23,939 nt of DNA. It comes from JAJPKK01 sp035311445 (lineage in GTDB: Bacteria > Pseudomonadota > Alphaproteobacteria > Rhizobiales > Xanthobacteraceae). The stretch lies in assembly GCA_035311445.1 (NCBI GenBank), contig DATGCX010000210.1, positions 1 through 23,939 on the forward strand. The letters are read 5' to 3'. Position 1 is the first letter of the stretch, and each line of letters begins with the position of its first letter. Shown piece by piece: positions 15,551 to 23,034 of the stretch. The position numbers were made by a program, and so were the translations under genes. Below the pieces are notes generated by a model, which searched no databases, was not told the DNA's origin, and saw only the letters and a program-made list of their open reading frames with translations.

Positions 15551-16375
15551 TCAATGTGCGGTCCAACCGCCGTCGACTGGCAGTGCGATGCCGGTGATCG
15601 AAGATGCGGCTTCAGACGCGAGAAATACGGTCAAAGCGCCAAGTTCCTCCACGGTTGCAAAGCGCTTGTTGGGCTGCTGCGCAAGCAGGATGTCGCGGAC
15701 CACCTGTTCGCGCGGAATGCGATGGGCCGCGGCCTGGCTGTCGATCTGGGCCTCCACCAGCGGCGTGTAGACATAGCCCGGGCAGATCGCATTGCAGGTG
15801 ACGCCTTGTTCGGCGGTCTCGAGCGCCGTCACCTTTGTCAAACCTACTATGCCGTGCTTGGCAGCCACATAGGCGGACTTGAACGACGATGCCACCAACC
15901 CGTGCGCTGAAGCTATGTTGACGATGCGGCCCCATTTGTTGTCGATCATGCGTGGCAGGGCGAGCCGCGTGGTATGGAATGCCGAGGAAAGATTGATGGC
16001 CAGGATGGCGTCCCATTTGGCGGTCGGAAACTCTGCAATCGATGCAACGAACTGAATGCCCGCGTTGTTGACGAGAATGTCGAGCCGGCCAAATTCGACC
16101 ATGGTCATTTCGATCATTTCGGCGATTGAAGCCGGGTTAGATATATCGGCAGCGGAATATTCCACCTTGACGCAGCATTCCGCAGCAAGGATGGCCTGGG
16201 TCGCGGCAATATCTTCAGCCTTGCCGAAGCCGTTGAGCACGACAGCGGAACCCGCGGCCGCGAGCGCCTTCGCGATTCCGAGCCCGATGCCACTGGTCGA
16301 GCCTGTGACCAGCGATACGCGTCCGGTCAGCGCGCTCGCCGCAGTCAACTCACTTTGCGCTACTGGCTTGTTCAT
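15551..16375 (-). CDS. bdhA: 3-hydroxybutyrate dehydrogenase (SDR family)
   Basis: BdhA oxidises (R)-3-hydroxybutyrate to acetoacetate with NAD+ in polyhydroxybutyrate breakdown. The 274-residue product is a short-chain dehydrogenase: cofactor loop TGSTSGIG (24-31), NNAG at 103-106, catalytic Ser156, Tyr169 and Lys173 (SAYVAAKHG), then CNAICPGYVYTPLVE. The ending ITGIALPVDGGWTAH is typical of hydroxybutyrate dehydrogenases. A ribosome site AGGG lies 8 nt before the ATG at 16375. The patatin gene follows after 84 bp and is probably cotranscribed; a LysR gene lies 132 bp upstream on the same strand. The exact substrate among SDRs is inferred from similarity; confidence in BdhA is good. Confidence 0.88.
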   Translation of the reverse strand: MNKPVAQSELTAASALTGRVSLVTGSTSGIGLGIAKALAAAGSAVVLNGFGKAEDIAATQAILAAECCVKVEYSAADISNPASIAEMIEMTMVEFGRLDILVNNAGIQFVASIAEFPTAKWDAILAINLSSAFHTTRLALPRMIDNKWGRIVNIASAHGLVASSFKSAYVAAKHGIVGLTKVTALETAEQGVTCNAICPGYVYTPLVEAQIDSQAAAHRIPREQVVRDILLAQQPNKRFATVEELGALTVFLASEAASSITGIALPVDGGWTAH

Positions 16376-16507
16376 TGGTGAGCCCTGTAATTGAAGTTGT
16401 TCGCCCCCGTGAACGAGCGTTTACCCGAGAACATTGCTCGTCCTGGACGGAATCGGAAATGCCGTTTGCCTACCAAGTCGATAGAGTGGCGCTATGTGAA
16501 TGACTGC

Positions 16508-17404
16508 CTATTTTGATCTTATAGGGGATTTGCCATACCAAGTCTTGCGCATGGCTTCACGCACCAGCGAGCCAGCACCCGGCGAATGCGGCCGTCCTCT
16601 GACATAGACGAGATTCACGTCCCGCCAGAACTCGGGCTCTACGATCGGCAGTCCCACCACCCCGGCGTGCTTGACGGCGTTGGCTGGCATAAAGGCGAAG
16701 CCGAGCCCGGCCGCGACCATCGCCAGAGTCCAGTCGTCGCGCTCGCTCCAGTAGGCCGGGGTGCAGGTGACGCCCTGCTGTTGCAGAATCTGATCAGCGT
16801 ACCCTGCGAATTCGCAATTCATGCGATGAATATAGGGCTCTCCATTCATCTCCCGCACCGGAAATACCTGCTCGTTAGCGAGACGGTGGCCACGATGCAC
16901 CGCCAACACCATCTGCTCACGAAACAGCGGAATACTATGGGTACGCTCGTCGGGCTCCGCGCCCGGCAACGCGTAGATGACGGCCTCGAGATCACCGGCA
17001 AGGAGACGTGTGCGCAATTCTCTGGCACTCGCATCGCATAATTTCAGATCGACGTCTGGGTGTCGGGTCCGCAGGTTGGCAACAAGATCGATGATTTCGT
17101 CCGGTGAAATCGTGCTCATGATGCCGAGCTTGAGCGGCACCTTCTGGAAAAAGTCCTGCGACAGCTGCTTCGCGAGCCTGGTATGGTCGTAGACCGACTG
17201 AAGGTGCGGGCGCAGCAACTGCCCCAGATCGGTGAGATGTGTGAATTCGCGGTCGCGATGAAACAGCGGGCCGCCGAGCTCCTCTTCGAGAAGCTTGATG
17301 GCACGCGAAAGCGACGGCTGCGTAACATTACATTTCTCGGAGGCGCGCGTGAAATTCAACGTCTCAGCCACTGCGAGAAAATAACGGACCTGGTGCATCT
17401 CCAT
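16508..17404 (-). CDS. LysR-family transcriptional regulator upstream of bdhA
   Basis: The 298-residue product starts MEMHQVRYFLAVAETLNFT and has the LysR helix-turn-helix (TRASEKCNVTQPSLSRAIK, 19-37) plus a ligand-binding domain with LKLGIMSTISPDEI near residues 91-104. The ATG at 17404 is chosen for the standard LysR N-terminus; the extra open sequence upstream does not align. It is on the same strand as bdhA and patatin, with 132 bp between, so it could be cotranscribed with them or regulate them. Upstream it diverges from the small exported peptide gene (17635), the classical arrangement for a LysR target. The ligand is unknown. Confidence 0.93.
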   Translation of the reverse strand: MEMHQVRYFLAVAETLNFTRASEKCNVTQPSLSRAIKLLEEELGGPLFHRDREFTHLTDLGQLLRPHLQSVYDHTRLAKQLSQDFFQKVPLKLGIMSTISPDEIIDLVANLRTRHPDVDLKLCDASARELRTRLLAGDLEAVIYALPGAEPDERTHSIPLFREQMVLAVHRGHRLANEQVFPVREMNGEPYIHRMNCEFAGYADQILQQQGVTCTPAYWSERDDWTLAMVAAGLGFAFMPANAVKHAGVVGLPIVEPEFWRDVNLVYVRGRPHSPGAGSLVREAMRKTWYGKSPIRSK

Positions 17405-17634
17405 GACGATCTCTGAGAGAGTGTTAAGTGTTGGCGACAACCTAAGCAAAAGCATCGGACACCAATTAGTCAATACCTCTTCAGAAAGTCAGGCCTCATC
17501 GGTCGCTCTGATGAATAGCACTGAGCTATCGATCTCAAAGATACTTGGTGTTTTGTCAAACGATCGACGAAGCGCATGTTCCTCGCATCGCAGTAGACAA
17601 ATCACTGATTCGGCGTATTAGAGGAGATAACGAC

Positions 17635-17912
17635 ATGTTCAATCGTACTGAAAGACACTCACCATTCACGTCCTCATCCTTGCCAGCCTGGCCGTGGGCA
17701 CGACAAGCTCGGCGGTGTTCGCGGCGGCCCCAGCTCACATGGCGTCAAGAGATGCGCAGCTGTTAGGCGTCCACGTCTATTCGCCGAACCATGCAAACAC
17801 AGGAATCCAAACCCCCGGCCCGATTTTCAACCGTGGCTACTATTTGGGACAGGATCCCGATGCTTCGATCCGCTTTCAGCTGGCGCGAGACGGTTGGTAC
17901 GGGACCCGATAA
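17635..17912 (+). pseudogene. Small exported peptide gene with apparent one-base frameshift
   Basis: A strong ribosome site (GAGGAG) lies 8 nt before the ATG at 17635. That frame, however, gives only a low-complexity product after the first six codons. In another frame, open from 17652 to the TAA at 17910-17912, there is a clear signal peptide (TIHVLILASLAVGTTSSAVF, cleavage near AAA) and a mature peptide ending QLARDGWYGTR. No ATG exists in that frame after the TGA at 17649-17651; only GTG 17694, inside the signal region. One missing A in the run at 17650-17652 would join the two halves into a 92-residue precursor. A strong terminator follows 24 nt later. It may be a real frameshift, a sequencing error, or a GTG-started product. 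Family not recognised. Confidence 0.6.
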
Positions 17913-17936
17913 CGCGGCCTGAGTTCAATATTCCGT

Positions 17937-17971
17937 AAAGGGCGCGGCGCCGGTTCGTCGCGCCCTTTTTT
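17937..17971 (+). terminator. Rho-independent terminator
   Basis: AAAGGGCGCGGCG pairs with CGTCGCGCCCTTT over 13 positions (one G-T pair) around a 6-nt loop, followed by a run of six T. It is a textbook intrinsic terminator for the small exported peptide gene. Confidence 0.9.
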
Positions 17972-18022
17972 CTATCTGCGCATCACATGAGCTGGCCTAC
18001 GTATCAGGACGAAGCCGATGCG

Positions 18023-18053
18023 CAAAACCGGCGCTGCAGCGGAGCCGGTTTTG
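18023..18053 (-). terminator. Hairpin downstream of the exported unknown gene
   Basis: CAAAACCGGC and GCCGGTTTTG pair perfectly over 10 bp around an 11-nt loop that itself contains GCTGCAGC. It lies about 50 nt beyond the stop of the minus-strand gene at 18102. On that strand four T sit in the second arm but no T tract follows the stem, so it is a probable rather than certain terminator. Confidence 0.6.
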
Positions 18054-18101
18054 AATATCGAAACTGAGCGGCTTGATATCCGCACTTCCTTCCGGCCGAA
18101 A

Positions 18102-19178
18102 CTAAGGTTTCGGCAACAGCACCACAATCGGACAATTGACGATAAATCCAGATGCCCCGAACCGCGCGCCGCCCGGACCGGTGACTAAACCGTGGCTGAT
18201 CAAGCCCTCGACAGTCTCGACGTCCGTTTGTAGGAAGTTCTGGCCTACCGCAACCACTGGCGCTGTCCACTCGGCCAAATGAACATCCCACAGCGGACTA
18301 TACCGACCCTGACCCGGATTCCACCGCAATAGATTCAGGGGATCGCCTTCGCCGCGGACGGCCGAGGTGAGGCCTTGGCGTTCGGGATTGTTGGCTCCGG
18401 TCTGACCATTGATGAATGCGATGAGAAGGGCGCGCGCAGAGGCCGTGCTGTCGTCGTCGAGCGTCGGAGCCTTATTCAATGCGGGTGCGTAAGTTACATC
18501 CTCTAGCGTAGCGGCGAGTGGGTCTGATGCATCGAACGAGGCATACCTCACCGGGTTGTCGCCCTGGAAGCCGCGGGTTTCGCGATAGGTCACCTTCATG
18601 TTGACCAGGTCGATCGCGACCACCTTGTCCGCCGCCTCGGTAAATAGATCAATTCTGCCGTCGCCGTTTGCATCTCTGGCGATTTGCGGTGCGTTCAGAA
18701 TCGTTCCATTCGGCATTTGGATGAGGGGACTATAACCAAGTTCGCCGACTGCTCCCGGCTGGAATGCGGTGGGCGGGAAAGCACCGTTTGTGACGGTGAG
18801 GACGCGATCCGGGCTGAAATCTACGGTGGCTGGAAACTCAACCACGCCATTATTCAGAATCACCCTTTGCACGGCGGCTGTGCCGCGAGCGTTGCTCAGC
18901 TTCTGTGCGGTATTGACTCCGAGCGTTTGAGCCACGCCGCCGTCAGATGCATCGAGAATGACATAGTAGACATTCTGGCCGTGGCTGGTGCCACGGTGAA
19001 GCGGGAAAGTGACCGTGCCGTCCGGATGCTCGACTGCGCTCCTTATGAAGAGCGTTTGCCCCCCCGTCTGAGCCGTAGCGCGATCGACTCCACCGAAAAC
19101 AACGAGTGCAGTGGCGAGGAGCGACGCGGTCGCGTTTTTCATCGATTTGGGCTGCTCCGTCTGAAAAGATTGCCACAT
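18102..19178 (-). CDS. Exported protein of unknown function with calcium-loop-like motif
   Basis: The 358-residue product begins with a signal peptide (hydrophobic about 16-31, cleavage near RATAQ, residue 37). The mature protein is strand-rich, without membrane segments. A DANGDGRID loop (169-177) matches the DxNxDGxxD pattern of EF-hand or dockerin calcium loops. Other distinct blocks are GTSHGQNVYYVILDASD (63-79), VTYAPALNKAPTLDDDST (228-245), and YSPLWDVHLAEW (293-304). The ATG at 19178 is chosen because AGGAGA lies 9 nt upstream; the longer frame to 19283 has no such site and would bury the signal peptide. I do not recognise the family. Secretion and calcium binding are inferences from the motifs. 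A hairpin downstream probably ends its transcript. Confidence 0.8.
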   Translation of the reverse strand: MWQSFQTEQPKSMKNATASLLATALVVFGGVDRATAQTGGQTLFIRSAVEHPDGTVTFPLHRGTSHGQNVYYVILDASDGGVAQTLGVNTAQKLSNARGTAAVQRVILNNGVVEFPATVDFSPDRVLTVTNGAFPPTAFQPGAVGELGYSPLIQMPNGTILNAPQIARDANGDGRIDLFTEAADKVVAIDLVNMKVTYRETRGFQGDNPVRYASFDASDPLAATLEDVTYAPALNKAPTLDDDSTASARALLIAFINGQTGANNPERQGLTSAVRGEGDPLNLLRWNPGQGRYSPLWDVHLAEWTAPVVAVGQNFLQTDVETVEGLISHGLVTGPGGARFGASGFIVNCPIVVLLPKP

Positions 19179-19842
19179 GAACGTTTCTCCTTTTGTCGCG
19201 GGATCGAATACGCTGGTGCAACGGCTACAGGCTTGCGCCGTTGAGCTTCCAGCGACGTGACGCTTAACGAGTCGATCTCCCACGGGACAATGAAGATATC
19301 GTCAGTGTCTCGAGCGCTGGCGTCACGCGATAGTCATTGCATCGTGATGAACGCAGGCACCATTCGGACCGTCTCTTTGACGGCAATCAGCCATCTGTAC
19401 CCTCTCAAATCATGGCGTCGTCGCGCGAGGCCGTGTGTTTGGCTGTGCGGGGAGCCACCACGGCAGGCCGGACAATCCGGATGCGCCGAGTACATGCTGA
19501 TTGAAGGTTCGAGAGCGACATGCTTGCCGGCTGTCCACGACGGCCTTGCCACCGTGTAGCCTCAGCGCTTCCACGTTGGTCGCAGGGGATCGCTGTGCAA
19601 TGATACGCGGGCACTCACCGAGGCGCCCATATCGTTTGGCTATTGAATCGAGAGCAAGGCGGCATTTCCATTGTGAGCGGCGTTGATAGATTCTCGCAAC
19701 AACGAGGTCCCTTTGGATATGTGATAGGCGCGACCGGGCCGCGGACCAAATTGCGTCCCGGCGCACAGCAGCATGGTTCGATAACATTCGAGCAAGCCGT
19801 TCAAAGCCTTCTTAAGTTCCATCAAACTGGAGAGAATGACCA
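19179..19842. other. Divergent intergenic stretch, no gene recognised
   Basis: About 660 bp separates two outward-facing genes. Open frames on both strands (for example minus 19410-19787) show no family features or good ribosome sites. Promoters for both neighbours should lie here. Confidence 0.4.
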
Positions 19843-20346
19843 ATGAACAGATCTTGGCGTGGCATCGCGATCTTCGTACTTGGCGGAGTGTTTGGTATCG
19901 CGTTCGGTATCGCGGTTGGGTTTTTCGTCTTTCCATACGTGTTCCCGCCGCCGCCGGCTGCTGATCAGCTTGCCGACGTGGAGCGTTCCGCGCTTGTTGC
20001 CACCGGCACTTTCATTCACGCCGACCCCAACGATCCAGTACACTACGGCAAAGGGAGAGTGAGCGTCTACGAGCGCACCGTGTTTCTTGAGCCGGACTTC
20101 GAGGTCGGGCCGGGACCGGCGTTTCACGTCTACTTGGTCGCCAAGATGTCGCTCCGCTCCTCATCGGATCTGAAGGACGTCAAGTTCGTCGATCTTGGAG
20201 GACTGCGTGCCTTCAAGGGTAGCCAGCGCTATTCGGTCCCAGCGGGCGTCAATCTGAAGGACTATCAGAGCGTGATTATCTGGTGCGAGCGCTTCGGCGT
20301 GCTCATTTCGCCAGCTGATTTAACGAAAGCTATGGCCGCGAGGTGA
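19843..20346 (+). CDS. DM13 domain protein, N-terminally membrane anchored
   Basis: The 167-residue product has one N-terminal membrane helix (about residues 8-30) and then a DM13 domain (about 52-160). Domain blocks seen are GTFIHADPNDPVHYGKG, VFLEPDFEVGPGPAFHVYLV, the DLGGLRAFKGSQRYSVP strand pair, and VIIWCERFGVLIS with Cys148, the position of the conserved cysteine. DM13 is proposed to act in redox or electron transfer; this is family knowledge and not proven here. The domain would face the periplasm. The ATG at 19843 has GGAGAG 8 nt upstream. The gene is alone on its strand, with about 700 bp of gene-free DNA after it. Confidence 0.88.
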   Translation: MNRSWRGIAIFVLGGVFGIAFGIAVGFFVFPYVFPPPPAADQLADVERSALVATGTFIHADPNDPVHYGKGRVSVYERTVFLEPDFEVGPGPAFHVYLVAKMSLRSSSDLKDVKFVDLGGLRAFKGSQRYSVPAGVNLKDYQSVIIWCERFGVLISPADLTKAMAAR

Positions 20347-21046
20347 GCGTAAAAGGGACGTGCTCCAGTTACCGACTGAAGCTGAAAGGCCGAGAGGAAA
20401 GTTGACGTGGTCAATGCCTTCATCATGCCAGCGGTCTCTATTCGTGCGCGCCAAGCAAAAATGCGCGGCCAACGCCTTCAATGCCGCAGGACTTGCCATC
20501 GGCCCCGATGTGCCGCATTGCTTTAAGCCCATCGATACAGCAGCAGGTCTTTGAGCAACAGCAGGCTTTTTGAAACGGACGGGGTCAACGATCGGAGGCC
20601 GATAAGTAATCTGAGACTCTCGCAATTCCTATGCGGGTCGAGATACTCGGGATCCAAGCCGCCAAGTCGCAAGAGGGTCCAAGTTCGGCGCCGAATCACT
20701 TCTGGAGCTAACAACGCTGTTTGGCGCGTGCCGCCAAGACGATCAGAACGCGAACCTATGTCGGCTTTTGGTAGAGTCGGAATAGATGCGGTTGGTGTGG
20801 TCGGACATAACGTTTCCGCCCCTTTCGTCCGGCGGTGTCTTAGTGGTTCGACCGCGACCCCGTTTCCACATCCCGCTCATCGAACCGGACGCGCAGATTC
20901 CGGCTCTCGGACATGCCTCACACCTTCGCCCACGGCACGTCACGATCGAGCGCGGTCAAGCGTACTAGCCCGAAAGTGCCCGTTACTGGTCGCCGCCTTA
21001 CGGCGCGTCGGGCCAGTTTAACTGGTCGAACGCTCTCAGCATGCCC
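20347..21046. other. Gene-free stretch between DM13 and hydrolase genes
   Basis: About 700 bp in which frames are open on both strands (for example plus 20551-21021) without protein-family features, ribosome sites or signal peptides. It may be decayed sequence. The genes on both sides end into it, so termination signals are expected, but I see only weak short inverted repeats. Confidence 0.4.
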
Positions 21047-21853
21047 TCATCCAGGCGCCCCCGCCCGAGAACGCAGCCTTTCGCGAAAGAAGCCGACCAC
21101 TTCGTCGACCGCCGCTCGTGTCGGCTGACCCGCCGCATCGATGAGCTCCGTGGTGAACACGCTGTGAGGCGGCTTCCGGCCTTGTGGGTTGGCGGCACTG
21201 TCCGGCAGAGTGATGCCGACGAAGCCGTTGCCTAATTCCCGGCGCAGGGTTTCAAACCGGGCTGCACGGCAGACCACGTCACCTTGGAAGCGGTAGCCGC
21301 GCACAAGAAAGCCCTCCCTTTCAACGCGGCTACGGACCGCGGCAAGGTCGGAAGCCGACACGTCGAGCGCCGCAGGCTTGTGCGATGGCAGGCCGGGCTG
21401 GGCTAGCACCGGTGCAAGCACTTCGGGGACGACGGCCATGGCCAGGGCGAAATTGCCGGTGAGACACATTCCAACAGCTCCAACGCCAAGCTCGCCGCAT
21501 TCGCGATGGGTGAGCCGGGCCAGTTCTTTGAGCCATTCGACGACCGGGCTGCTCTTGCCGGCCGCAAACAAATAGAACTCCCGCGAGATGCACAGGCCGA
21601 GCAGTCGGCTCGGCAGGATCCGCTCCGGGTTGCTGGTGTCCACGCTGCCGAACAGCACAGGCGCGTAAACGCGAAACCCGCCATCGCGAATCCAGCGGCA
21701 GAACCGGGCCAAAGTCGGGGTGAAGCCATAGACCTCATGGACAACGATTACTGCCGGCCCGGCCGTGCCCATTGTCAGCACGGGCTTGGTCTTTCCGAGG
21801 AATGTCAGATCGCGCCGCGCGAAGTCATCGATATCGGTCCTCGGTTTGGCCAT
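21047..21853 (-). CDS. Dienelactone hydrolase family protein
   Basis: The 268-residue product is an alpha/beta hydrolase of the dienelactone hydrolase family, which open lactone or ester bonds using a cysteine nucleophile. Seen: VVHEVYGFTP (38-47) with Glu40, the nucleophile elbow VGMCLTGNFA with Cys130, a likely acid Asp192 in YRFQGDVV, and His230 in KPPHSVFT. The spacing matches the Cys-Asp-His triad of the family. There is no signal peptide, so it is cytoplasmic. The ATG at 21853 has GGAAG about 10 nt upstream. It is not in a visible operon. A cyclase remnant lies about 370 bp upstream on the same strand and a muconolactone-isomerase-like gene lies beyond it, which hints at a former aromatic or lactone pathway. 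The substrate is unknown. Confidence 0.88.
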   Translation of the reverse strand: MAKPRTDIDDFARRDLTFLGKTKPVLTMGTAGPAVIVVHEVYGFTPTLARFCRWIRDGGFRVYAPVLFGSVDTSNPERILPSRLLGLCISREFYLFAAGKSSPVVEWLKELARLTHRECGELGVGAVGMCLTGNFALAMAVVPEVLAPVLAQPGLPSHKPAALDVSASDLAAVRSRVEREGFLVRGYRFQGDVVCRAARFETLRRELGNGFVGITLPDSAANPQGRKPPHSVFTTELIDAAGQPTRAAVDEVVGFFRERLRSRAGAPG

Positions 21854-22222
21854 TTTTCAGACTTCCGATAGCGATCGTGGATCCCGGCGCGTCGTCGCTC
21901 ACGGCAGCGTCAGTCAATCACGTAACAGCTAAAGCCGCCGCCGAGCAACTCCCGACAATCATCCGGCTCGTCGCCCGCTTCTTTCCGCCAATCAGGACGC
22001 TACACCCGCTGCCCTGTCACCGCTTGGACGCCAGAACCCGAGGGAGGAGCCCGGTGCCTTAGCAGCGCACGCCGGGATCTGCGGGGGGCGGGGAGCAATC
22101 CTCGTCCCTACCGCGACCCTTCGATCGGAAGCAGGGTTGCAAGCATCAGAACGACAACTCTTTTCTCTTGATCTCTTTTCATCCTTCGGTCGGAACGCAA
22201 GCTCAACCAGTTGGGTAATGAC
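21854..22222. other. Gene-free stretch upstream of the hydrolase
   Basis: No gene recognised. It should include the promoter of the leftward hydrolase gene. Open frames here are short and have no family features. Confidence 0.4.
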
Positions 22223-22332
22223 CTAATCGAACAGGGCCACTGCCCGAGTCCAGCCGGCCGAGCCACCTTTGATCTTGTGCGGGAAGCACGCCACGATGAA
22301 TCCGTCAGCCGGCAGTTGCATGCGCGTGCCGC
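22223..22332 (-). pseudogene. C-terminal remnant of a putative cyclase-family protein
   Basis: On the minus strand, ending at the TAG at 22223-22225, a frame reads TRMQLPADGFIVACFPHK and then IKGGSAGWTRAVALFD before the stop. This resembles the C-terminal strands of the cyclase family (kynurenine formamidase-like, PF04199), where a GF-x-VACFP-x-KI stretch precedes an AGW-x-RAVA ending. Upstream of about 22332 the frame no longer looks like the family, and the catalytic HxGTHxDxPxH region is absent. It is therefore a fragment of roughly 35 codons. The identification rests on a short match from memory and is moderate. Confidence 0.45.
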
Positions 22333-22564
22333 CTGACTGATCGCTGATGGCGTCACCCCGAGTTCCGCGGCTGCTCGGCGAAAACGGCGGTGCTAGGCAA
22401 CGCTCACGAACGCCTCCACGCCGTCGAGCGCACCCCGCCTGACTGTGAAGTTCTGCTTCACAGCCCGTCGACGTTATCGCGGATAGTCGCTCGCGAGAAG
22501 CGGTCTAAATCAGGAGCACTGCCGATGAACAAAGGAGCCCGCCGCGATCGCAGAAACGAGAACG
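22333..22564. other. Short intergenic stretch with a small hairpin
   Basis: No gene recognised, though a short frame from the ATG at 22525 overlaps the next gene's start and ends at 22581. An inverted repeat CTGTGAAG/CTTCACAG with a 5-nt loop lies at 22443-22463. Confidence 0.4.
22443..22463. repeat. 8-bp inverted repeat upstream of the exported isomerase-like gene
   Basis: CTGTGAAG and CTTCACAG pair perfectly around the loop TTCTG, about 100 nt before the start of the gene at 22565. It could be an operator or a hairpin left from the decayed region; there is no T tract. Confidence 0.45.
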
Positions 22565-22960
22565 ATGAAAGTACTCCGTAATGTCGCACTCACCTCAACC
22601 CTGATTGGAGCTACTTCTATGGCCAATTCATCGTGTGCCCAGGCCCAGGCCTCCTCGCCCACAACCACTGGCGTGATCGCCGTCCTTACCGCGAAGGCGG
22701 GCGTCACACGCGAACAGGTCATGGCCGTCATGCCAGCTGAAATCCGGGAGACCGTGCAGCTCTATCTCAATGGGAAGATTCGTGAATGGTATTCGCGTGG
22801 CGACGGTCGTGGAGTTGTCTTCCTGCTGGATACCAGCGACGTCGCCGAGGCGCACGCGATCATGGAGGGCCTTCCGCTGGCCAAGGAAAATGTCATGGAC
22901 CACGAGTACATCGCAGTCGGTCCACTCTTGCCACTCCGCTTGCTCATGGCCAAACCCTAG
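22565..22960 (+). CDS. Exported muconolactone-isomerase/YCII-like small protein
   Basis: The 131-residue product has an N-terminal export signal (about residues 1-29, ending CAQAQA) followed by one ferredoxin-like alpha-beta domain. The order VIAVLTAKAGVTREQVMAV, helix, REWYSRGDGRGVVFLLDT, helix with AHAIMEGLPLA, and DHEYIAVGPL resembles muconolactone delta-isomerase or YCII dimeric barrels. An enzyme role is possible but the export signal is unusual for such proteins. The ATG at 22565 lacks a strong ribosome site; GGAG is about 25 nt upstream and precedes a short overlapping frame (22525-22581), so translational coupling is possible. The gene precedes an NmrA-type gene by 74 bp, and the two may be cotranscribed. 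Confidence 0.75.
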   Translation: MKVLRNVALTSTLIGATSMANSSCAQAQASSPTTTGVIAVLTAKAGVTREQVMAVMPAEIRETVQLYLNGKIREWYSRGDGRGVVFLLDTSDVAEAHAIMEGLPLAKENVMDHEYIAVGPLLPLRLLMAKP

Positions 22961-23034
22961 CGCACATAAGGACAGGGCCAATCGAGCGCACTCTCACCGG
23001 CTAACTCGTAAACTGGCATATGAGGAGAGCAACC

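Noticed and set aside
20551..21021. Plus-strand 156-codon frame in the 700-bp gap
   Set aside because: No ribosome site, no domain, and a biased Arg/Ser/Pro composition typical of non-coding high-GC DNA.
22108..22356. Minus-strand 82-codon frame
   Set aside because: It is out of frame with the cyclase-like C-terminal match on the same strand and has no features itself.
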